Part shown: piece after piece, positions 17,289 to 26,269 of the stretch
How the letters are laid out: each line of letters opens with the position of its first letter
Position numbering within the stretch: the stretch's first letter is position 1
Assembly (NCBI GenBank): GCA_035399845.1
Contig: DAOPJV010000013.1
Span: 60,794 to 124,793, forward strand
Direction of reading: 5' to 3'
DNA: 64,000 bases
Source: ECT2AJA-110-A sp035399845
GTDB lineage: Bacteria > Planctomycetota > Phycisphaerae > UBA1845 > UTPLA1
Translations under genes and position numbers: made by a program
Notes under the pieces: model-generated
What the model was told of the DNA's origin: nothing
Databases searched by the model: none
Seen by the model: the letters and a program-made list of their open reading frames with translations, nothing else

Positions 17289-18296
17289 ATGTGGGCTGCG
17301 CTTCTCATTTCCATATCGCTCGTCCTCGCGGGCGCCGAGCCCGGGGCGACGCCGCAACGATCGACGACTCCGGCCCCGGCGACTGACGCCGCCACGACAG
17401 CCGCCGCCCCGTCCGCGGCGACGCCGTCATCACGGGCCTACCTGCCGGAGGACACGACCCGCTATCGAGAGTGGACCGAGCGCGCCCGGGACAACGATCG
17501 CCGGTACGTGGCCAGCTACAAGCGTGATCGCGGCGTTATTGAGTCGAGAATTCTCCGCGGCGAGACGCGGAAGTACATGGTCGAGGACTACGTTCTCCAG
17601 ATGGAGGTCCTGGGCGATGAAGCCCGCGTGGTCGATCTCTGCTGCCGCATGTGGATGAACGCGCCGAAGAACGCCGAGGCCCAGGAGCGGCTCTTCAAGA
17701 TCGCCAAGATTCTTCTGCTCGAAGCGCGGCAATACGAAGAGACGCTTCGCATGGCGGGCGATGTCCACACGGAATACGACAAGCTGATTCAGAAATACAA
17801 CGCCGAGCCCGTCCGCAGGGAGAATTGGTGCGAACTGCAATACAAGGGCGACTGCTCGTCGGAGTTTCACGACGCCTTCGCCTACTTTGAGGCGCTCGTC
17901 GGAACCGAACGCCGGATGGACGCCGTGATCCTCGGCGAAAAGCTGCTGCGTTCGAATATCCAGTACGGCGACCTGACGCCGCAGTCCCGCTACACACAGT
18001 GGGCGATCCCCGAGGACCTGGAGAATGACCCCGTCATCTCGCAGCTCGTTCGCGCGGCCGCGCGGGCGGGGGACGACGACATTCGGGACGCGCTGATCGC
18101 CCTGGCCCGCAGCCCGCAGACAGAGGCGGATCTGGACACCTTTCGCGAGGACGTCCTCGGCGCCAACGCCGCGATCGCCAAGCGCCGCGTCGCCGAATCG
18201 GCGTTCGAATCGCCGAAGCCGAAAACCCCTGACGACAGACCCCTCCGCCAACCGCGGGCGCAACGCCCCGAGGCGAACTGGCACGTCATCCCCTGA
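17289..18296 (+). CDS. Periplasmic/secreted helical repeat protein, unknown function
   Basis: 335 residues. A short signal peptide (MWAALLISISLVLAG) is followed by an Ala/Thr/Pro-rich linker to about residue 50, a mainly helical middle part with TPR-like periodicity (about 90-270) and a Pro/Arg-rich tail. Two cysteines (DLCCRMWM) sit in a predicted helix, and another pair (WCEL, GDCSS) near 180-195. I do not recognise a family. It lies between tRNA-Leu and the histidine kinase gene; the 63-bp gap to the kinase would allow co-transcription. Confidence 0.75.
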   Translation: MWAALLISISLVLAGAEPGATPQRSTTPAPATDAATTAAAPSAATPSSRAYLPEDTTRYREWTERARDNDRRYVASYKRDRGVIESRILRGETRKYMVEDYVLQMEVLGDEARVVDLCCRMWMNAPKNAEAQERLFKIAKILLLEARQYEETLRMAGDVHTEYDKLIQKYNAEPVRRENWCELQYKGDCSSEFHDAFAYFEALVGTERRMDAVILGEKLLRSNIQYGDLTPQSRYTQWAIPEDLENDPVISQLVRAAARAGDDDIRDALIALARSPQTEADLDTFREDVLGANAAIAKRRVAESAFESPKPKTPDDRPLRQPRAQRPEANWHVIP

Positions 18297-18359
18297 GGGC
18301 CCGAACCGGCGCATCGACAATCCTTGCATGCGGCGCGTTTTTGAACCAAGCTGATCGGG

Positions 18360-19145
18360 ATGCCAGACAACGTCCCAACCGCCGACGGCGGCGAAGAGAA
18401 TCCGACGACGCCGACGGACAGCGCCGCCGACCAGCTGATCGAAGTCGCCGCCATCGCCGGTGGGCTCGCCCACGAGGTTCGCAACGCCCTCTCCACGCTG
18501 CGCGTCGGTCTGCAGCTGCTCGACGAGGACTGGCGCGAGCTGGACACGACCGAGGACGGGGCGACGACCGACATTTACGACTGCGCCCGCCGCGGTCGCA
18601 AACGCATCGCGACGCTGCTCAAGGAGTCGGGCCGGCTTGAGACAATTCTCAATGACTTCCTCGAGTTCGTTCGAAAGCGCGAGCTCCGCCTGTCAGACGT
18701 TGATCTCAACGACCTTGCGACGGATGTGGCCGAGTTCTTCGAGCCCCAGGCCCAGAACCACGGTATCGATCTGACGCTCTCCCTCGCGGACGCGCCGCTG
18801 CGCTGTCGGCTCGACGCCGGCCTGATCAAGCAGGCGGTTCTCAACGTGCTGATCAACGCCCAGCAGGCGATGGAATCCGGCGGCCGGATCGAGATGGCGT
18901 TGTCGCGGGAAGACGAACAGATGGCCCGCCTCGACGTCATCGACAACGGCCCGGGCATGGCGGCCGACACATTGTCCCGCATCTTTGAGGCCTACTACTC
19001 GACAAAGCGCGGCGGGTCCGGTCTGGGGCTGGCGATGACGCGCCGAATCGTTCGGGCACACCACGGAACAGTGCGCGCGCACTCAACGCCCGGCGAGGGA
19101 ACGCGATTTTCCTTTCGCATTCCCCTCGCGGGCGTTGAGCACTAG
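18360..19145 (+). CDS. Soluble sensor histidine kinase, NtrB/ZraS type
   Basis: 261 residues without transmembrane segments or a recognisable sensor domain. The H box GLAHEVRNALSTLRVGL (phospho-acceptor His near residue 39) starts almost at once after a polar N-terminus. The ATPase part has the N box NVLINAQQAM, the G1 box DNGPGM, the F box IFEAYYSTK and the G2 box GGSGLGLA. It thus lacks its own input domain and may read signals through partner proteins. No response regulator gene lies beside it. It faces the sigma factor gene, with the stops 21 bp apart. Confidence 0.9.
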   Translation: MPDNVPTADGGEENPTTPTDSAADQLIEVAAIAGGLAHEVRNALSTLRVGLQLLDEDWRELDTTEDGATTDIYDCARRGRKRIATLLKESGRLETILNDFLEFVRKRELRLSDVDLNDLATDVAEFFEPQAQNHGIDLTLSLADAPLRCRLDAGLIKQAVLNVLINAQQAMESGGRIEMALSREDEQMARLDVIDNGPGMAADTLSRIFEAYYSTKRGGSGLGLAMTRRIVRAHHGTVRAHSTPGEGTRFSFRIPLAGVEH

Positions 19146-19166
19146 GAAGAGGGAGAGAGAGTCTGG

Positions 19167-20117
19167 TTACTGAAGGACGGGATCGCGGAGGATCGCCTCC
19201 CGCAACTTGGAGATTGCGGAGAGCTGGATCTGTCGAACCCGTTCCTTGCTGATCGAAAGGCGACGGCCGATGTCCTCGAGCGTCAGTCGCTTTCGCTGTG
19301 AATCCCTGGGAAAGCGCTTCGCCAGCACGGTCTTTTCGATATCCGACAGATCCGCCTCGTCCTGACGGAGGATCTCCTGGAGCCGCTCGACGTAGAGGGC
19401 TCGTTCGTCGGTTCGCCGCGTCTCGGCAAAATCGCTCTTTTCGTAATCTTCGTCGTAGGCGCCGGCGACTTTCTCGCGACGCTTCGAATCGGCCATCGCC
19501 GCTCGGGCAAATGCGCGAATGATGGCGTTGCACGCGTAGGTGCTGAATCGATAGCCCTTCCACGGATTGAACGTGTCCGCCGCGCGGAGCAGAGCCATCA
19601 TGCCTTCACTCGTCATTTCCTCGCGATCCAGCGAACTGAAGCGCGAGCGGCCGATGAGGTCGTAAACGAGCCCCTGGTTCGCCTCGATGACTCGCGTGCG
19701 AATCAGGTGGTACCGCTGTGTCCAGACGCTGTAGTCGCGCTCGCGCGCCTTCGTCATCCGCTTGTCGGCGGACTGGTAGATGCTGCTGAGGCGATAGGCC
19801 GCGTAATGGAGCTGGCGGAAAAGGATATTCTCTTCGGAGACCGTGAGACGACCCGTCCCATCGGCGGGCGCTGGCCAGTCGGCGAAAAGCTCCTTCTCGG
19901 TGCTCGCCTTCTCCAGCTCCGGATTGGGAACATAGGGAGGCGGCAACATCCATTCCGCGAGAGCGGGGCGATTGGATGGCTCTGTCGTGATGCGTCGCAC
20001 GAAGCTACCTGCCTTTCCGACGACGTCCACTTGCGCCGCCGATCTATATACCTGACGAAACGTCAAATTGTTCCGCCTATTTCTCAACAAAATAGTCCGC
20101 CTGGGGTCCCATTTCAT
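19167..20117 (-). CDS. RNA polymerase sigma factor, sigma-70 family
   Basis: 316 residues. Region 2 is clear: VIEANQGLVYDLIGRSRFSS, then REEMTSEGMMALLRAADTFN and GYRFSTYACNAIIRAF, which covers -10 recognition and melting. Region 4 at the end holds a helix-turn-helix (LTLEDIGRRLSISKERVRQI). A long N-terminal part of about 150 residues resembles region 1.2 only loosely, and region 3 is short, so it is an alternative factor rather than RpoD. The ATG at 20117 is used; an in-frame TTG at 20129 is possible. A TATAAT box and a small palindrome lie just upstream. Confidence 0.9.
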   Translation of the reverse strand: MKWDPRRTILLRNRRNNLTFRQVYRSAAQVDVVGKAGSFVRRITTEPSNRPALAEWMLPPPYVPNPELEKASTEKELFADWPAPADGTGRLTVSEENILFRQLHYAAYRLSSIYQSADKRMTKARERDYSVWTQRYHLIRTRVIEANQGLVYDLIGRSRFSSLDREEMTSEGMMALLRAADTFNPWKGYRFSTYACNAIIRAFARAAMADSKRREKVAGAYDEDYEKSDFAETRRTDERALYVERLQEILRQDEADLSDIEKTVLAKRFPRDSQRKRLTLEDIGRRLSISKERVRQIQLSAISKLREAILRDPVLQ

Positions 20118-20131
20118 TGCATCCAACAATT

Positions 20132-20164
20132 CGTCCGAAATCCGGACGTGGATGCATGATTATA
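20132..20164 (-). promoter_or_regulatory. Promoter -10 box and palindrome before the sigma gene
   Basis: On the minus strand a perfect TATAAT lies at 20164-20159, about 40 bp before the ATG. Between it and the gene is an inverted repeat, CGTCCG (20132-20137) and CGGACG (20143-20148). No good -35 hexamer is seen. The palindrome would lie in the leader RNA or serve as an operator. Confidence 0.4.
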
Positions 20165-20275
20165 AACGGCTGCAGTTAAATCATTTATGAACGGGATCTG
20201 ACATGTACCGTTTTCGTAACCGTGGGGGTCCGAGGTCCATTTTCGTCAGAAAAAACCGCTTCGGGCCGGATGAGG

Positions 20276-20545
20276 CTACCTGGCGTCCTGCGGCGTCAGC
20301 AGGGTTCCGATCCCGTCAATCAGGGCGACGAGCGTCTGCCGGAGGCCCGCCTCTGTGTTTTCAGGGGTCGTCACAGCCGTCGTGATGCCCGAGACGAGGC
20401 CCGGCACATACGTCTGGCGAAACACGCGGCCGACTTCCGAATCGAACCCGAAGGACGGACAGCTTCCGACCACGAACGAAGAGGAGAGCATCAGCCCCGT
20501 CAGAAGGCGTTTCTTTCGGTTGATCTGCAACATGCGGCGATTCAT
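20276..20545 (-). CDS. Small lipoprotein-like protein
   Basis: 89 residues. A basic N-terminus (MNRRMLQINRKKR) is followed by a hydrophobic stretch and SSSFVVGSC, a plausible lipobox with Cys29. The rest is a short domain (FRQTYVPGLVSGITTAVTTP). I associate such small exported proteins with Phycisphaerae-type genomes, but no function is known to me. The ATG at 20545 is preceded by GGAGG at good distance; the longer open frame upstream has no such signal. Downstream on the same strand a T6 run after a weak stem may end transcription. Confidence 0.6.
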   Translation of the reverse strand: MNRRMLQINRKKRLLTGLMLSSSFVVGSCPSFGFDSEVGRVFRQTYVPGLVSGITTAVTTPENTEAGLRQTLVALIDGIGTLLTPQDAR

Positions 20546-20715
20546 CGGCCACCTCCGGAAAGACGATACGAGGCTGTCAGAGCGCGATCGCTTCAGTCGA
20601 TCCCGCCCGTTGCTTATCGACGCCCCCGCCTCGGCTCGCTGAAGCGAGAGACGAAGGACCTGAGACAGGCCGGCTTTATCGGACGGCGGGCGAGAACAAC
20701 GCTTCATCCCCGGAA

Positions 20716-23487
20716 GTGAATCCGCGCCGCTCAAGCTCCGATATGCGTTTCATGGCGGACTCCAACGAACGCGCCAGTCGATTACGGGCCCCGGCGCCAT
20801 CACGGCGCCGCCGCATCGGCGTCACGTCGCTCGCCGCGATCATGTTCAGCGCATCGATCGCGACGGCGCAGTTGCGCGCCCCGTCGACCGGACTCGCCCG
20901 CGAGGCCCGGCGATTCGACTTTGACGAACAGAAGCTCGGCAACTTTGAAACGCTGCCGATGAACTGGCTGCCCATCACGGGCGATGGCTTTCCGCGATTC
21001 GTCGAACCCGCCTTTGACATGAACGTCGGCCACGACGCCGCCCCGAGCTTTCGCATCGACATTCGAACCGGAAACGCCGGCGCGTATTACCTCGCGAAGG
21101 ACATTCCCGCGCATCCGGGAAGCGAGTATCGGATTTCCGCCTGGGTCCGAACGTCCGGCCTCGATCACGCGAGCGCCTTCGTCACGGCCTACTACCTCGA
21201 TCACGCCCTGCGACCCATCGTCGCCACGGAGCGATCCAGCGACCACATCAACAACGCCAACAGCGGCGCCGACTGGACACGCGTCATTGTCGATCTGCCA
21301 GGCGGTGTGAAGAACGCGCGATGGATCGCGCTGAGCTGCCGGATCGAACAGCCGAAGGCCGCCGACCCCGCCGAGGGCCCCTTTGCCCCGATCCCGCAGC
21401 GTGACACCAACGCCGCCGCCTGGTTCGACGACATCGTCGTGATCCGCCGGCCGCGCGTCCTGATGGCGCTGGATCGCGCCAGCCATTTCTACTACGACGA
21501 CGAGTCGATTCGCTGCGCGATCAGGCTGCTGGACCTCGATGGCGCGGGTCTCGACCTGACACTGAAGGTCGACGACGCCGTCGGCGAAACGCTGCAGACA
21601 TTCACGCTCGACGGGCCTTCACTGCTGGCCGACCAGCGCCCCATCTCGTTCGCACAACTCAAGCCCGGTCTGTACACCGCCCGACTGGAGATGCGGCTGG
21701 ATCGGCACGTCATCGCGGAACACGAACGCCGCTTTATCGTGCTACGCCGCCAGATGGCGGGCGAGCGGCCGACCGGCGGCGGATTCGGCGTCTCGCTGAG
21801 CGATGAAAGCGTGGACAAGCCCGAAATCACCAACGTCATCGATCGCATTCGTCCCGGCGCCGTCAAGCTGCCGCTCTGGCGATTCGGCCTGACGGACGAA
21901 GCCGTTGTCTACGGTGACGAGAACACGCGCGAAATGATCGACACGTTTCGAAAGCGGGATATCGACATCGTCGCCGTCCTCGACACGCTTCCGAAGCAGC
22001 TGGCCGCGGCCTACGCGTATCCAAAACGAAGTGTCGAACGCGCCCTGGCCACACCACTGGCGGAACAGAATGACTGGGTCCCCTGGCTCGGTCTGCTCCT
22101 CATGCGACATGGCGCCTGGACCAGGACATGGCAGATCGGCGACGATCACGAGGCCCCACGGCTCGACGCGACGACGATCACGTCCGCCCTGCAGGCCGCC
22201 CGCCAGCTCATCGATCCCCTCGTCGGCAAGCCGCGACTTGTGTTGCCCAGCTCCTCATTCGGCGGCGCCAAGGTACCGATCGGTCCCGACGACATCACAT
22301 CGACAACGTTCGAGTTCCATCAGACGCCGGACGTCGGTGTCGACGGCGACTCGCTGAGCAAACCCGTGGATCCCCTGGGATCCCAGTGGGCCACGCTCTC
22401 GACGATCGACGAAGATCGATACGATCGCATCGCGCGGCTCCGGCGATTCGCCCGCGGTCTGGTCGTCTCCCGCGCCATCGGCTACGACGCCGTCTTCGTT
22501 CCGGCGCTGTGGACATTTGAAGAGAGCGATGACGGCGAAACGATCCGACCGCGCGAGGAACTCGTCGTCCTCAGCGTGATTTCCCGACGGCTCGGCGCCC
22601 TTCCGACGTCAGAGCGGCTCACGCTGCATCCGAACCTCGCCTCCTGGCTCTTCTCCGACGCCGAGGGCCGCGACGGCGCCATCGCGCTCTGGCGCCCCGA
22701 CGATGAAGTGGCGGAAATCACGCTCGATATTCCTCCGTCCGCCGAAGTGCACGACGTCTGGGGCCGACCCATCGACGTCCGACGAACCGAGAAGGGCGCC
22801 CGCTTCAGCGTCGGCGGGATGCCGATCCTGATTGGTCCCGTCTCGACGCCGCGCATCCGGGAAATCGACTCCTTCGAAGTGGACAACCCCCAACTGACGG
22901 CCTCGATCCGAACGCAGACGCGCGACGTCAGGCTGGTCAACACCCATGGGGAAGACCTCGTCGGCGAGATTCTCCTCCAGGGCCCGGCCGGCTGGCGTGT
23001 GTCGCCGAAACGCATCCCGGTCAAACTTCGCCCCGGCGAAACGCTCAACTACCCGATCCAGCTCAAGCCGCCGAGCAACGCCCCCGCCGGCTGGTACAGC
23101 CTGCTGGGCCGCCTCGATGTCGGCGGTGACGGCGACGGCGAAACCTATGTCGCCACCCCCCTGCACGTCGACGCGCCGGGGCTGGATGTCAACGTTTTCG
23201 CGCATCGCGACGGCGACGGCGTGCGTTTTGTCCAGCGCGTCACGAACACGGCGGATCGCGTGATGGAACTGCGAAGTTACCTGATTGCGCCCGGCCGTCC
23301 TCGCGACACACGATCCATCAATCACCTCGGGGCCGGCGAAACGGCGGTTCGCGAATACCACGTCGATCCGGCGTCCACGCTTGCCGGTGAATTCGTGCGA
23401 ATTTCCGTCGAGGAAGTCGGCGGGGACCTCAAACACAATACCGTGATTCAGTTCAACGAGAATCCTGACGAAGCGCCGTCGCGCTGA
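20716..23487 (+). CDS. Large secreted multidomain protein, probably carbohydrate-active
   Basis: About 920 residues. A long basic N-terminus precedes a signal-like helix (IGVTSLAAIMFSASIATA, about 34-51). Residues about 65-235 look like a carbohydrate-binding beta sandwich (YYLAKDIPAHPGSEYRISAW). Residues about 345-640 could be a barrel-type catalytic domain (VKLPLWRFGLTDEAV, DIDIVAVLDTLPKQL). After about 740 come Ig-like modules, one of NPCBM-associated/NEW3 type (GWRVSPKRIPVKLRPGETLN). No catalytic pair can be assigned. The start is uncertain: GTG 20716, ATG 20743 or ATG 20752, none with a clear binding site. It converges with the GNAT gene, 2 bp apart. Confidence 0.75.
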   Translation: MNPRRSSSDMRFMADSNERASRLRAPAPSRRRRIGVTSLAAIMFSASIATAQLRAPSTGLAREARRFDFDEQKLGNFETLPMNWLPITGDGFPRFVEPAFDMNVGHDAAPSFRIDIRTGNAGAYYLAKDIPAHPGSEYRISAWVRTSGLDHASAFVTAYYLDHALRPIVATERSSDHINNANSGADWTRVIVDLPGGVKNARWIALSCRIEQPKAADPAEGPFAPIPQRDTNAAAWFDDIVVIRRPRVLMALDRASHFYYDDESIRCAIRLLDLDGAGLDLTLKVDDAVGETLQTFTLDGPSLLADQRPISFAQLKPGLYTARLEMRLDRHVIAEHERRFIVLRRQMAGERPTGGGFGVSLSDESVDKPEITNVIDRIRPGAVKLPLWRFGLTDEAVVYGDENTREMIDTFRKRDIDIVAVLDTLPKQLAAAYAYPKRSVERALATPLAEQNDWVPWLGLLLMRHGAWTRTWQIGDDHEAPRLDATTITSALQAARQLIDPLVGKPRLVLPSSSFGGAKVPIGPDDITSTTFEFHQTPDVGVDGDSLSKPVDPLGSQWATLSTIDEDRYDRIARLRRFARGLVVSRAIGYDAVFVPALWTFEESDDGETIRPREELVVLSVISRRLGALPTSERLTLHPNLASWLFSDAEGRDGAIALWRPDDEVAEITLDIPPSAEVHDVWGRPIDVRRTEKGARFSVGGMPILIGPVSTPRIREIDSFEVDNPQLTASIRTQTRDVRLVNTHGEDLVGEILLQGPAGWRVSPKRIPVKLRPGETLNYPIQLKPPSNAPAGWYSLLGRLDVGGDGDGETYVATPLHVDAPGLDVNVFAHRDGDGVRFVQRVTNTADRVMELRSYLIAPGRPRDTRSINHLGAGETAVREYHVDPASTLAGEFVRISVEEVGGDLKHNTVIQFNENPDEAPSR

Positions 23488-23489
23488 TC

Positions 23490-24182
23490 TCAGCGCGTCG
23501 GGGTCGAACGAGGGGTCCCGGTCCGCCCTTTTCCATTCAGCAGACTCACGGCGGAGCGGACGAAGGGCATGCGGATGGTGTCGGCGTTTCGATAGGCGTC
23601 GAAGCGTTCGTAACGGCGGCGATGGATGCACATCCGCAGAAACGTGTGACGCCCGCCGGTTGCGTCGAATCGCTTTGACTCGCGACCGCTGACGAGCATG
23701 CCGCCGCGCTCGTAGCACCTGATCGCCGCGACGTTCTCGGGAATCACGACGAGCAGCACTTCGGACGCCTGCATGTCCTCGAACGCGTGGATCACGAGAT
23801 TCTGAAAAAACGCGTGGCTCAGGCCGAGCCCGCGGCGGGCCGGATCGAGAATGAAGTGACCGATCCAGTAGCGACGACGCTCGTCGGGCATGCGGTTCAG
23901 TTCCGCGTAGCCACACGGTTCATCGAACCGCCGATCCCAGAAGAGAAATCGCCGGCCATCGTCCCGGCGCCAGGCGCAGACTTTGGCGCGCGTCAGCGGC
24001 GGCGGTGTTCCCGGCGCCAGCCACGTCAGCTCGCGGGGCGATTTCGGCCAGCCGGCCACGATGGGGGCGAACAGGTTGTCGAACGGGGAAATGAAGCGCG
24101 AGACGCGGGTCTCAGCGACCGCCCGCGGGGCGTCGGCGCGTCCCGACATCGGCTGCGCAGGTTGTTCGACCAATCCCGCCAT
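23490..24182 (-). CDS. GNAT-family N-acetyltransferase
   Basis: 230 residues. The acetyl-CoA binding region is visible as FILDPARRGLGLSHAFFQNL near residues 110-129 (an R-R-x-G-x-G-type turn), followed by the ENVAAIRCYERGGM strand-helix typical of the GNAT fold. The substrate is unknown. It lies 15 bp after ribBA on the same strand, so it is probably the last gene of a pgsA-like/ribBA/GNAT operon. The C-terminal 40 residues are basic and probably disordered. Confidence 0.85.
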   Translation of the reverse strand: MAGLVEQPAQPMSGRADAPRAVAETRVSRFISPFDNLFAPIVAGWPKSPRELTWLAPGTPPPLTRAKVCAWRRDDGRRFLFWDRRFDEPCGYAELNRMPDERRRYWIGHFILDPARRGLGLSHAFFQNLVIHAFEDMQASEVLLVVIPENVAAIRCYERGGMLVSGRESKRFDATGGRHTFLRMCIHRRRYERFDAYRNADTIRMPFVRSAVSLLNGKGRTGTPRSTPTR

Positions 24183-24197
24183 CTGGTGCGCTCGAGG

Positions 24198-25442
24198 CTA
24201 GGGTTCCTGGTTGCGAAGAACGTGGCCCATCTTATCCCGCTTCGTCTGTAAATATCGACGATTGTCCGGATTGGACGGGACCTCAATCGGCAATTGATCG
24301 ACGACTTCCAGCCCATAGACCGACAGACGGCTGACTTTCTTCGGGTTGTTGGTCAGGATCCGGATCCGCTCCAGCCCCAGGTCGCGAAGAATCTGGGCCC
24401 CGACGCCGTAGTCCCGCTTGTCGGCAGGGAAGCCGAGCCGCTCGTTCGCCTCCACAGTATCCAGCCCCTCATCCTGGAGCCGATAGGCGTGCAGCTTGTT
24501 CACGAGACCGATGCCGCGGCCCTCCTGTCGCAGGTAGAGCACGACGCCGCGTCCCTCGTCGGCGATCCGCTTCATGGCGGCGTCGAGCTGCTCACCGCAG
24601 TCGCAGCGCGCCGAGCCGAAGACATCACCCGTCAGGCACTCGGAGTGGACACGCACCAGCGGGGCGTCATCCGTCGCCGGCGCATCGCCGTCCTCGACGC
24701 CGACGCCACCCATGCAGAGGGCGATGTGCGTCTCCTTGTCAGCGTTGCTGCGATAGGCGTTGAGCTGCCACAGGCCGAATCGATTGCGCATGGGAACGGA
24801 CTCGATGCGCTCGACGATCCGCTCGCGCTGCATGCGGTATTCGATCAGGGCGGCGGTCGTACACATCTTCAGGCCGTGCGTCCGGCAGAATTCCGTCAGC
24901 TGCGGGACGCGGGCCATCGTCCCGTCTTCGTTGAGAATCTCGATGATCGCCGCCGCCGGCATCAGACCCGCCAGTCGACAGAGATCCACGGACCCTTCCG
25001 TCTGTCCGGCGCGAACCAGCACGCCGCCGTCGCGAGCGATCAGCGGATTGACGTGCCCCGGCCGCACGAAGTCCTCCGGCGTCGCCTCTTCGGCGACGGT
25101 CCGCAGAATCGTCGTCGATCGATCACTCGACGACACGCCGGTTGTCACACCGAGATGGGGGCCGCCGTCGATCGTCACGGTAAACGCCGTGCCGAGCGGT
25201 GTGTTGTTGACGGGCGCCTGCGGCGGCAGATTGAGACGATCGCATCGGCTCTTCGTCAGCGAGACACACAGCGTGCCGCGCCCGTATTTGAGCATGAAAT
25301 TGACGGCGTCGGGCGTGATCATCTCCGCCGGGCAGACGAGATCGCCCTCGTTCTCGCGATGCTCGTCATCCACAAGCACGATCATGCGACCGGCGCGAAG
25401 CTCATCGAGAATCTCGGGGATCGAACTGAATTGCGATGACAT
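24198..25442 (-). CDS. ribBA: Bifunctional DHBP synthase / GTP cyclohydrolase II
   Basis: Riboflavin biosynthesis enzyme, 414 residues, with both entry activities. Residues 1-205 are RibB: MIVLVDDEHRENEGDLVCPA, the conserved acidic metal-binding loop, then HTPLG-like and RPGHVNPLIARDGGVLVRAG. Residues about 210-400 are RibA: VRVHSECLTGDVFGSARCDC with the zinc cysteines and GVVLYLRQEGRGIGLVNKL, then DKRDYGVGAQILRDLG. The ATG at 25442 matches the family start, with GGGAG about 11 nt upstream. It lies 8 bp after the pgsA-like gene. No FMN riboswitch is visible in front. Confidence 0.95.
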   Translation of the reverse strand: MSSQFSSIPEILDELRAGRMIVLVDDEHRENEGDLVCPAEMITPDAVNFMLKYGRGTLCVSLTKSRCDRLNLPPQAPVNNTPLGTAFTVTIDGGPHLGVTTGVSSSDRSTTILRTVAEEATPEDFVRPGHVNPLIARDGGVLVRAGQTEGSVDLCRLAGLMPAAAIIEILNEDGTMARVPQLTEFCRTHGLKMCTTAALIEYRMQRERIVERIESVPMRNRFGLWQLNAYRSNADKETHIALCMGGVGVEDGDAPATDDAPLVRVHSECLTGDVFGSARCDCGEQLDAAMKRIADEGRGVVLYLRQEGRGIGLVNKLHAYRLQDEGLDTVEANERLGFPADKRDYGVGAQILRDLGLERIRILTNNPKKVSRLSVYGLEVVDQLPIEVPSNPDNRRYLQTKRDKMGHVLRNQEP

Positions 25443-25450
25443 GCTGATGC

Positions 25451-26101
25451 TCACTCCCGCGCGGAAACATCGCCGCTGACCGGCCCCGCGCGCCACTGGC
25501 GCCAACCCTGCCGCGAATAGCTGACCATTGTCGCCATCGCCAGAATTGTCGCGATATAGAACAGCCATTGCGCGATCGGCTCGATCACGTCCGGCCGAAC
25601 GAACCACAATAGCATAGCAAGGACCAGCGCCATCTGCGCCGTTGTGCAGCCCTTGCCCATCCAGCCGGGGCTGACACGCTTGTCGCGCGTCCGCGATCGA
25701 ACGATCCAGTATCCGATCGACACAAAGAGGTCCTTGCCGATGGCGGCGGCGAAGACCCAGCCGGGCAGGCGAAAGAGGCGGGCGGCGGCCTCAGGCCCCT
25801 CGCGAACCCCCAGGAGAAAGAGGAGAAACAGGGAGACGGAGAGAAGCGTTTTATCGGCCACGGCGTCGAGCATGGCGCCGAGCTTCGAGATCTGGCCGAG
25901 CCGGCGGGCCAGCATGCCGTCGAACATGTCCGTGACGGCCATCAGGAGAAACAGACCGAACGCGGCCCATCGGGGCCAGGCCGCGGCGTCCTGCATCGAC
26001 TGGAGCACCACGCAGGCGACAAACGGCGGCAGCAGGAGCAGGCGCAGACTCGTCACCACGTTTGGAATCGTAAGCCGCGCGTTGATGGGATCTTCCGACA
26101 T
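25451..26101 (-). CDS. CDP-alcohol phosphatidyltransferase, PgsA-like
   Basis: Integral membrane enzyme of phospholipid synthesis, about 216 residues. The full CDP-alcohol phosphotransferase signature is present: DMFDGMLARRLGQISKLG then AMLDAVADK (D-x2-DG-x2-AR-x8-G-x3-D-x3-D). Four to six hydrophobic segments fit the family. It most resembles phosphatidylglycerophosphate synthase, but the acceptor cannot be fixed from the motif alone. The ATG at 26101 (MSEDPINARLTIPN) matches the family start; the frame is open upstream to 26167. First gene of a minus-strand operon with ribBA; divergent from the LOG gene. Confidence 0.88.
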   Translation of the reverse strand: MSEDPINARLTIPNVVTSLRLLLLPPFVACVVLQSMQDAAAWPRWAAFGLFLLMAVTDMFDGMLARRLGQISKLGAMLDAVADKTLLSVSLFLLFLLGVREGPEAAARLFRLPGWVFAAAIGKDLFVSIGYWIVRSRTRDKRVSPGWMGKGCTTAQMALVLAMLLWFVRPDVIEPIAQWLFYIATILAMATMVSYSRQGWRQWRAGPVSGDVSARE

Positions 26102-26198
26102 GGCGACTCGAACCGGACCGGCGATTTCGACGAGCGGCGAGGGGCGCCGGCTCCACGACGGCGTCATCCCCGGCGGTGGCGATAACCTCCGCGATTGC

Positions 26199-26204
26199 TA
26201 TACT
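26199..26204 (+). promoter_or_regulatory. Candidate -10 box TATACT for the LOG gene
   Basis: TATACT lies 66 bp before the ATG at 26270, in the 168-bp spacer shared with the divergent pgsA-like gene. The -35 region at 17 bp is poor. Confidence 0.35.
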
Positions 26205-26269
26205 TTGGACTGCATTAAGGAGAAGATCAAACCCGCCGGGGCCGGGCCCCGCACACGATTCAAGACACC

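Noticed and set aside
25443..25700. FMN riboswitch before ribBA
   Set aside because: The upstream sequence is the coding region of the pgsA-like gene, and no RFN-element pattern is visible.
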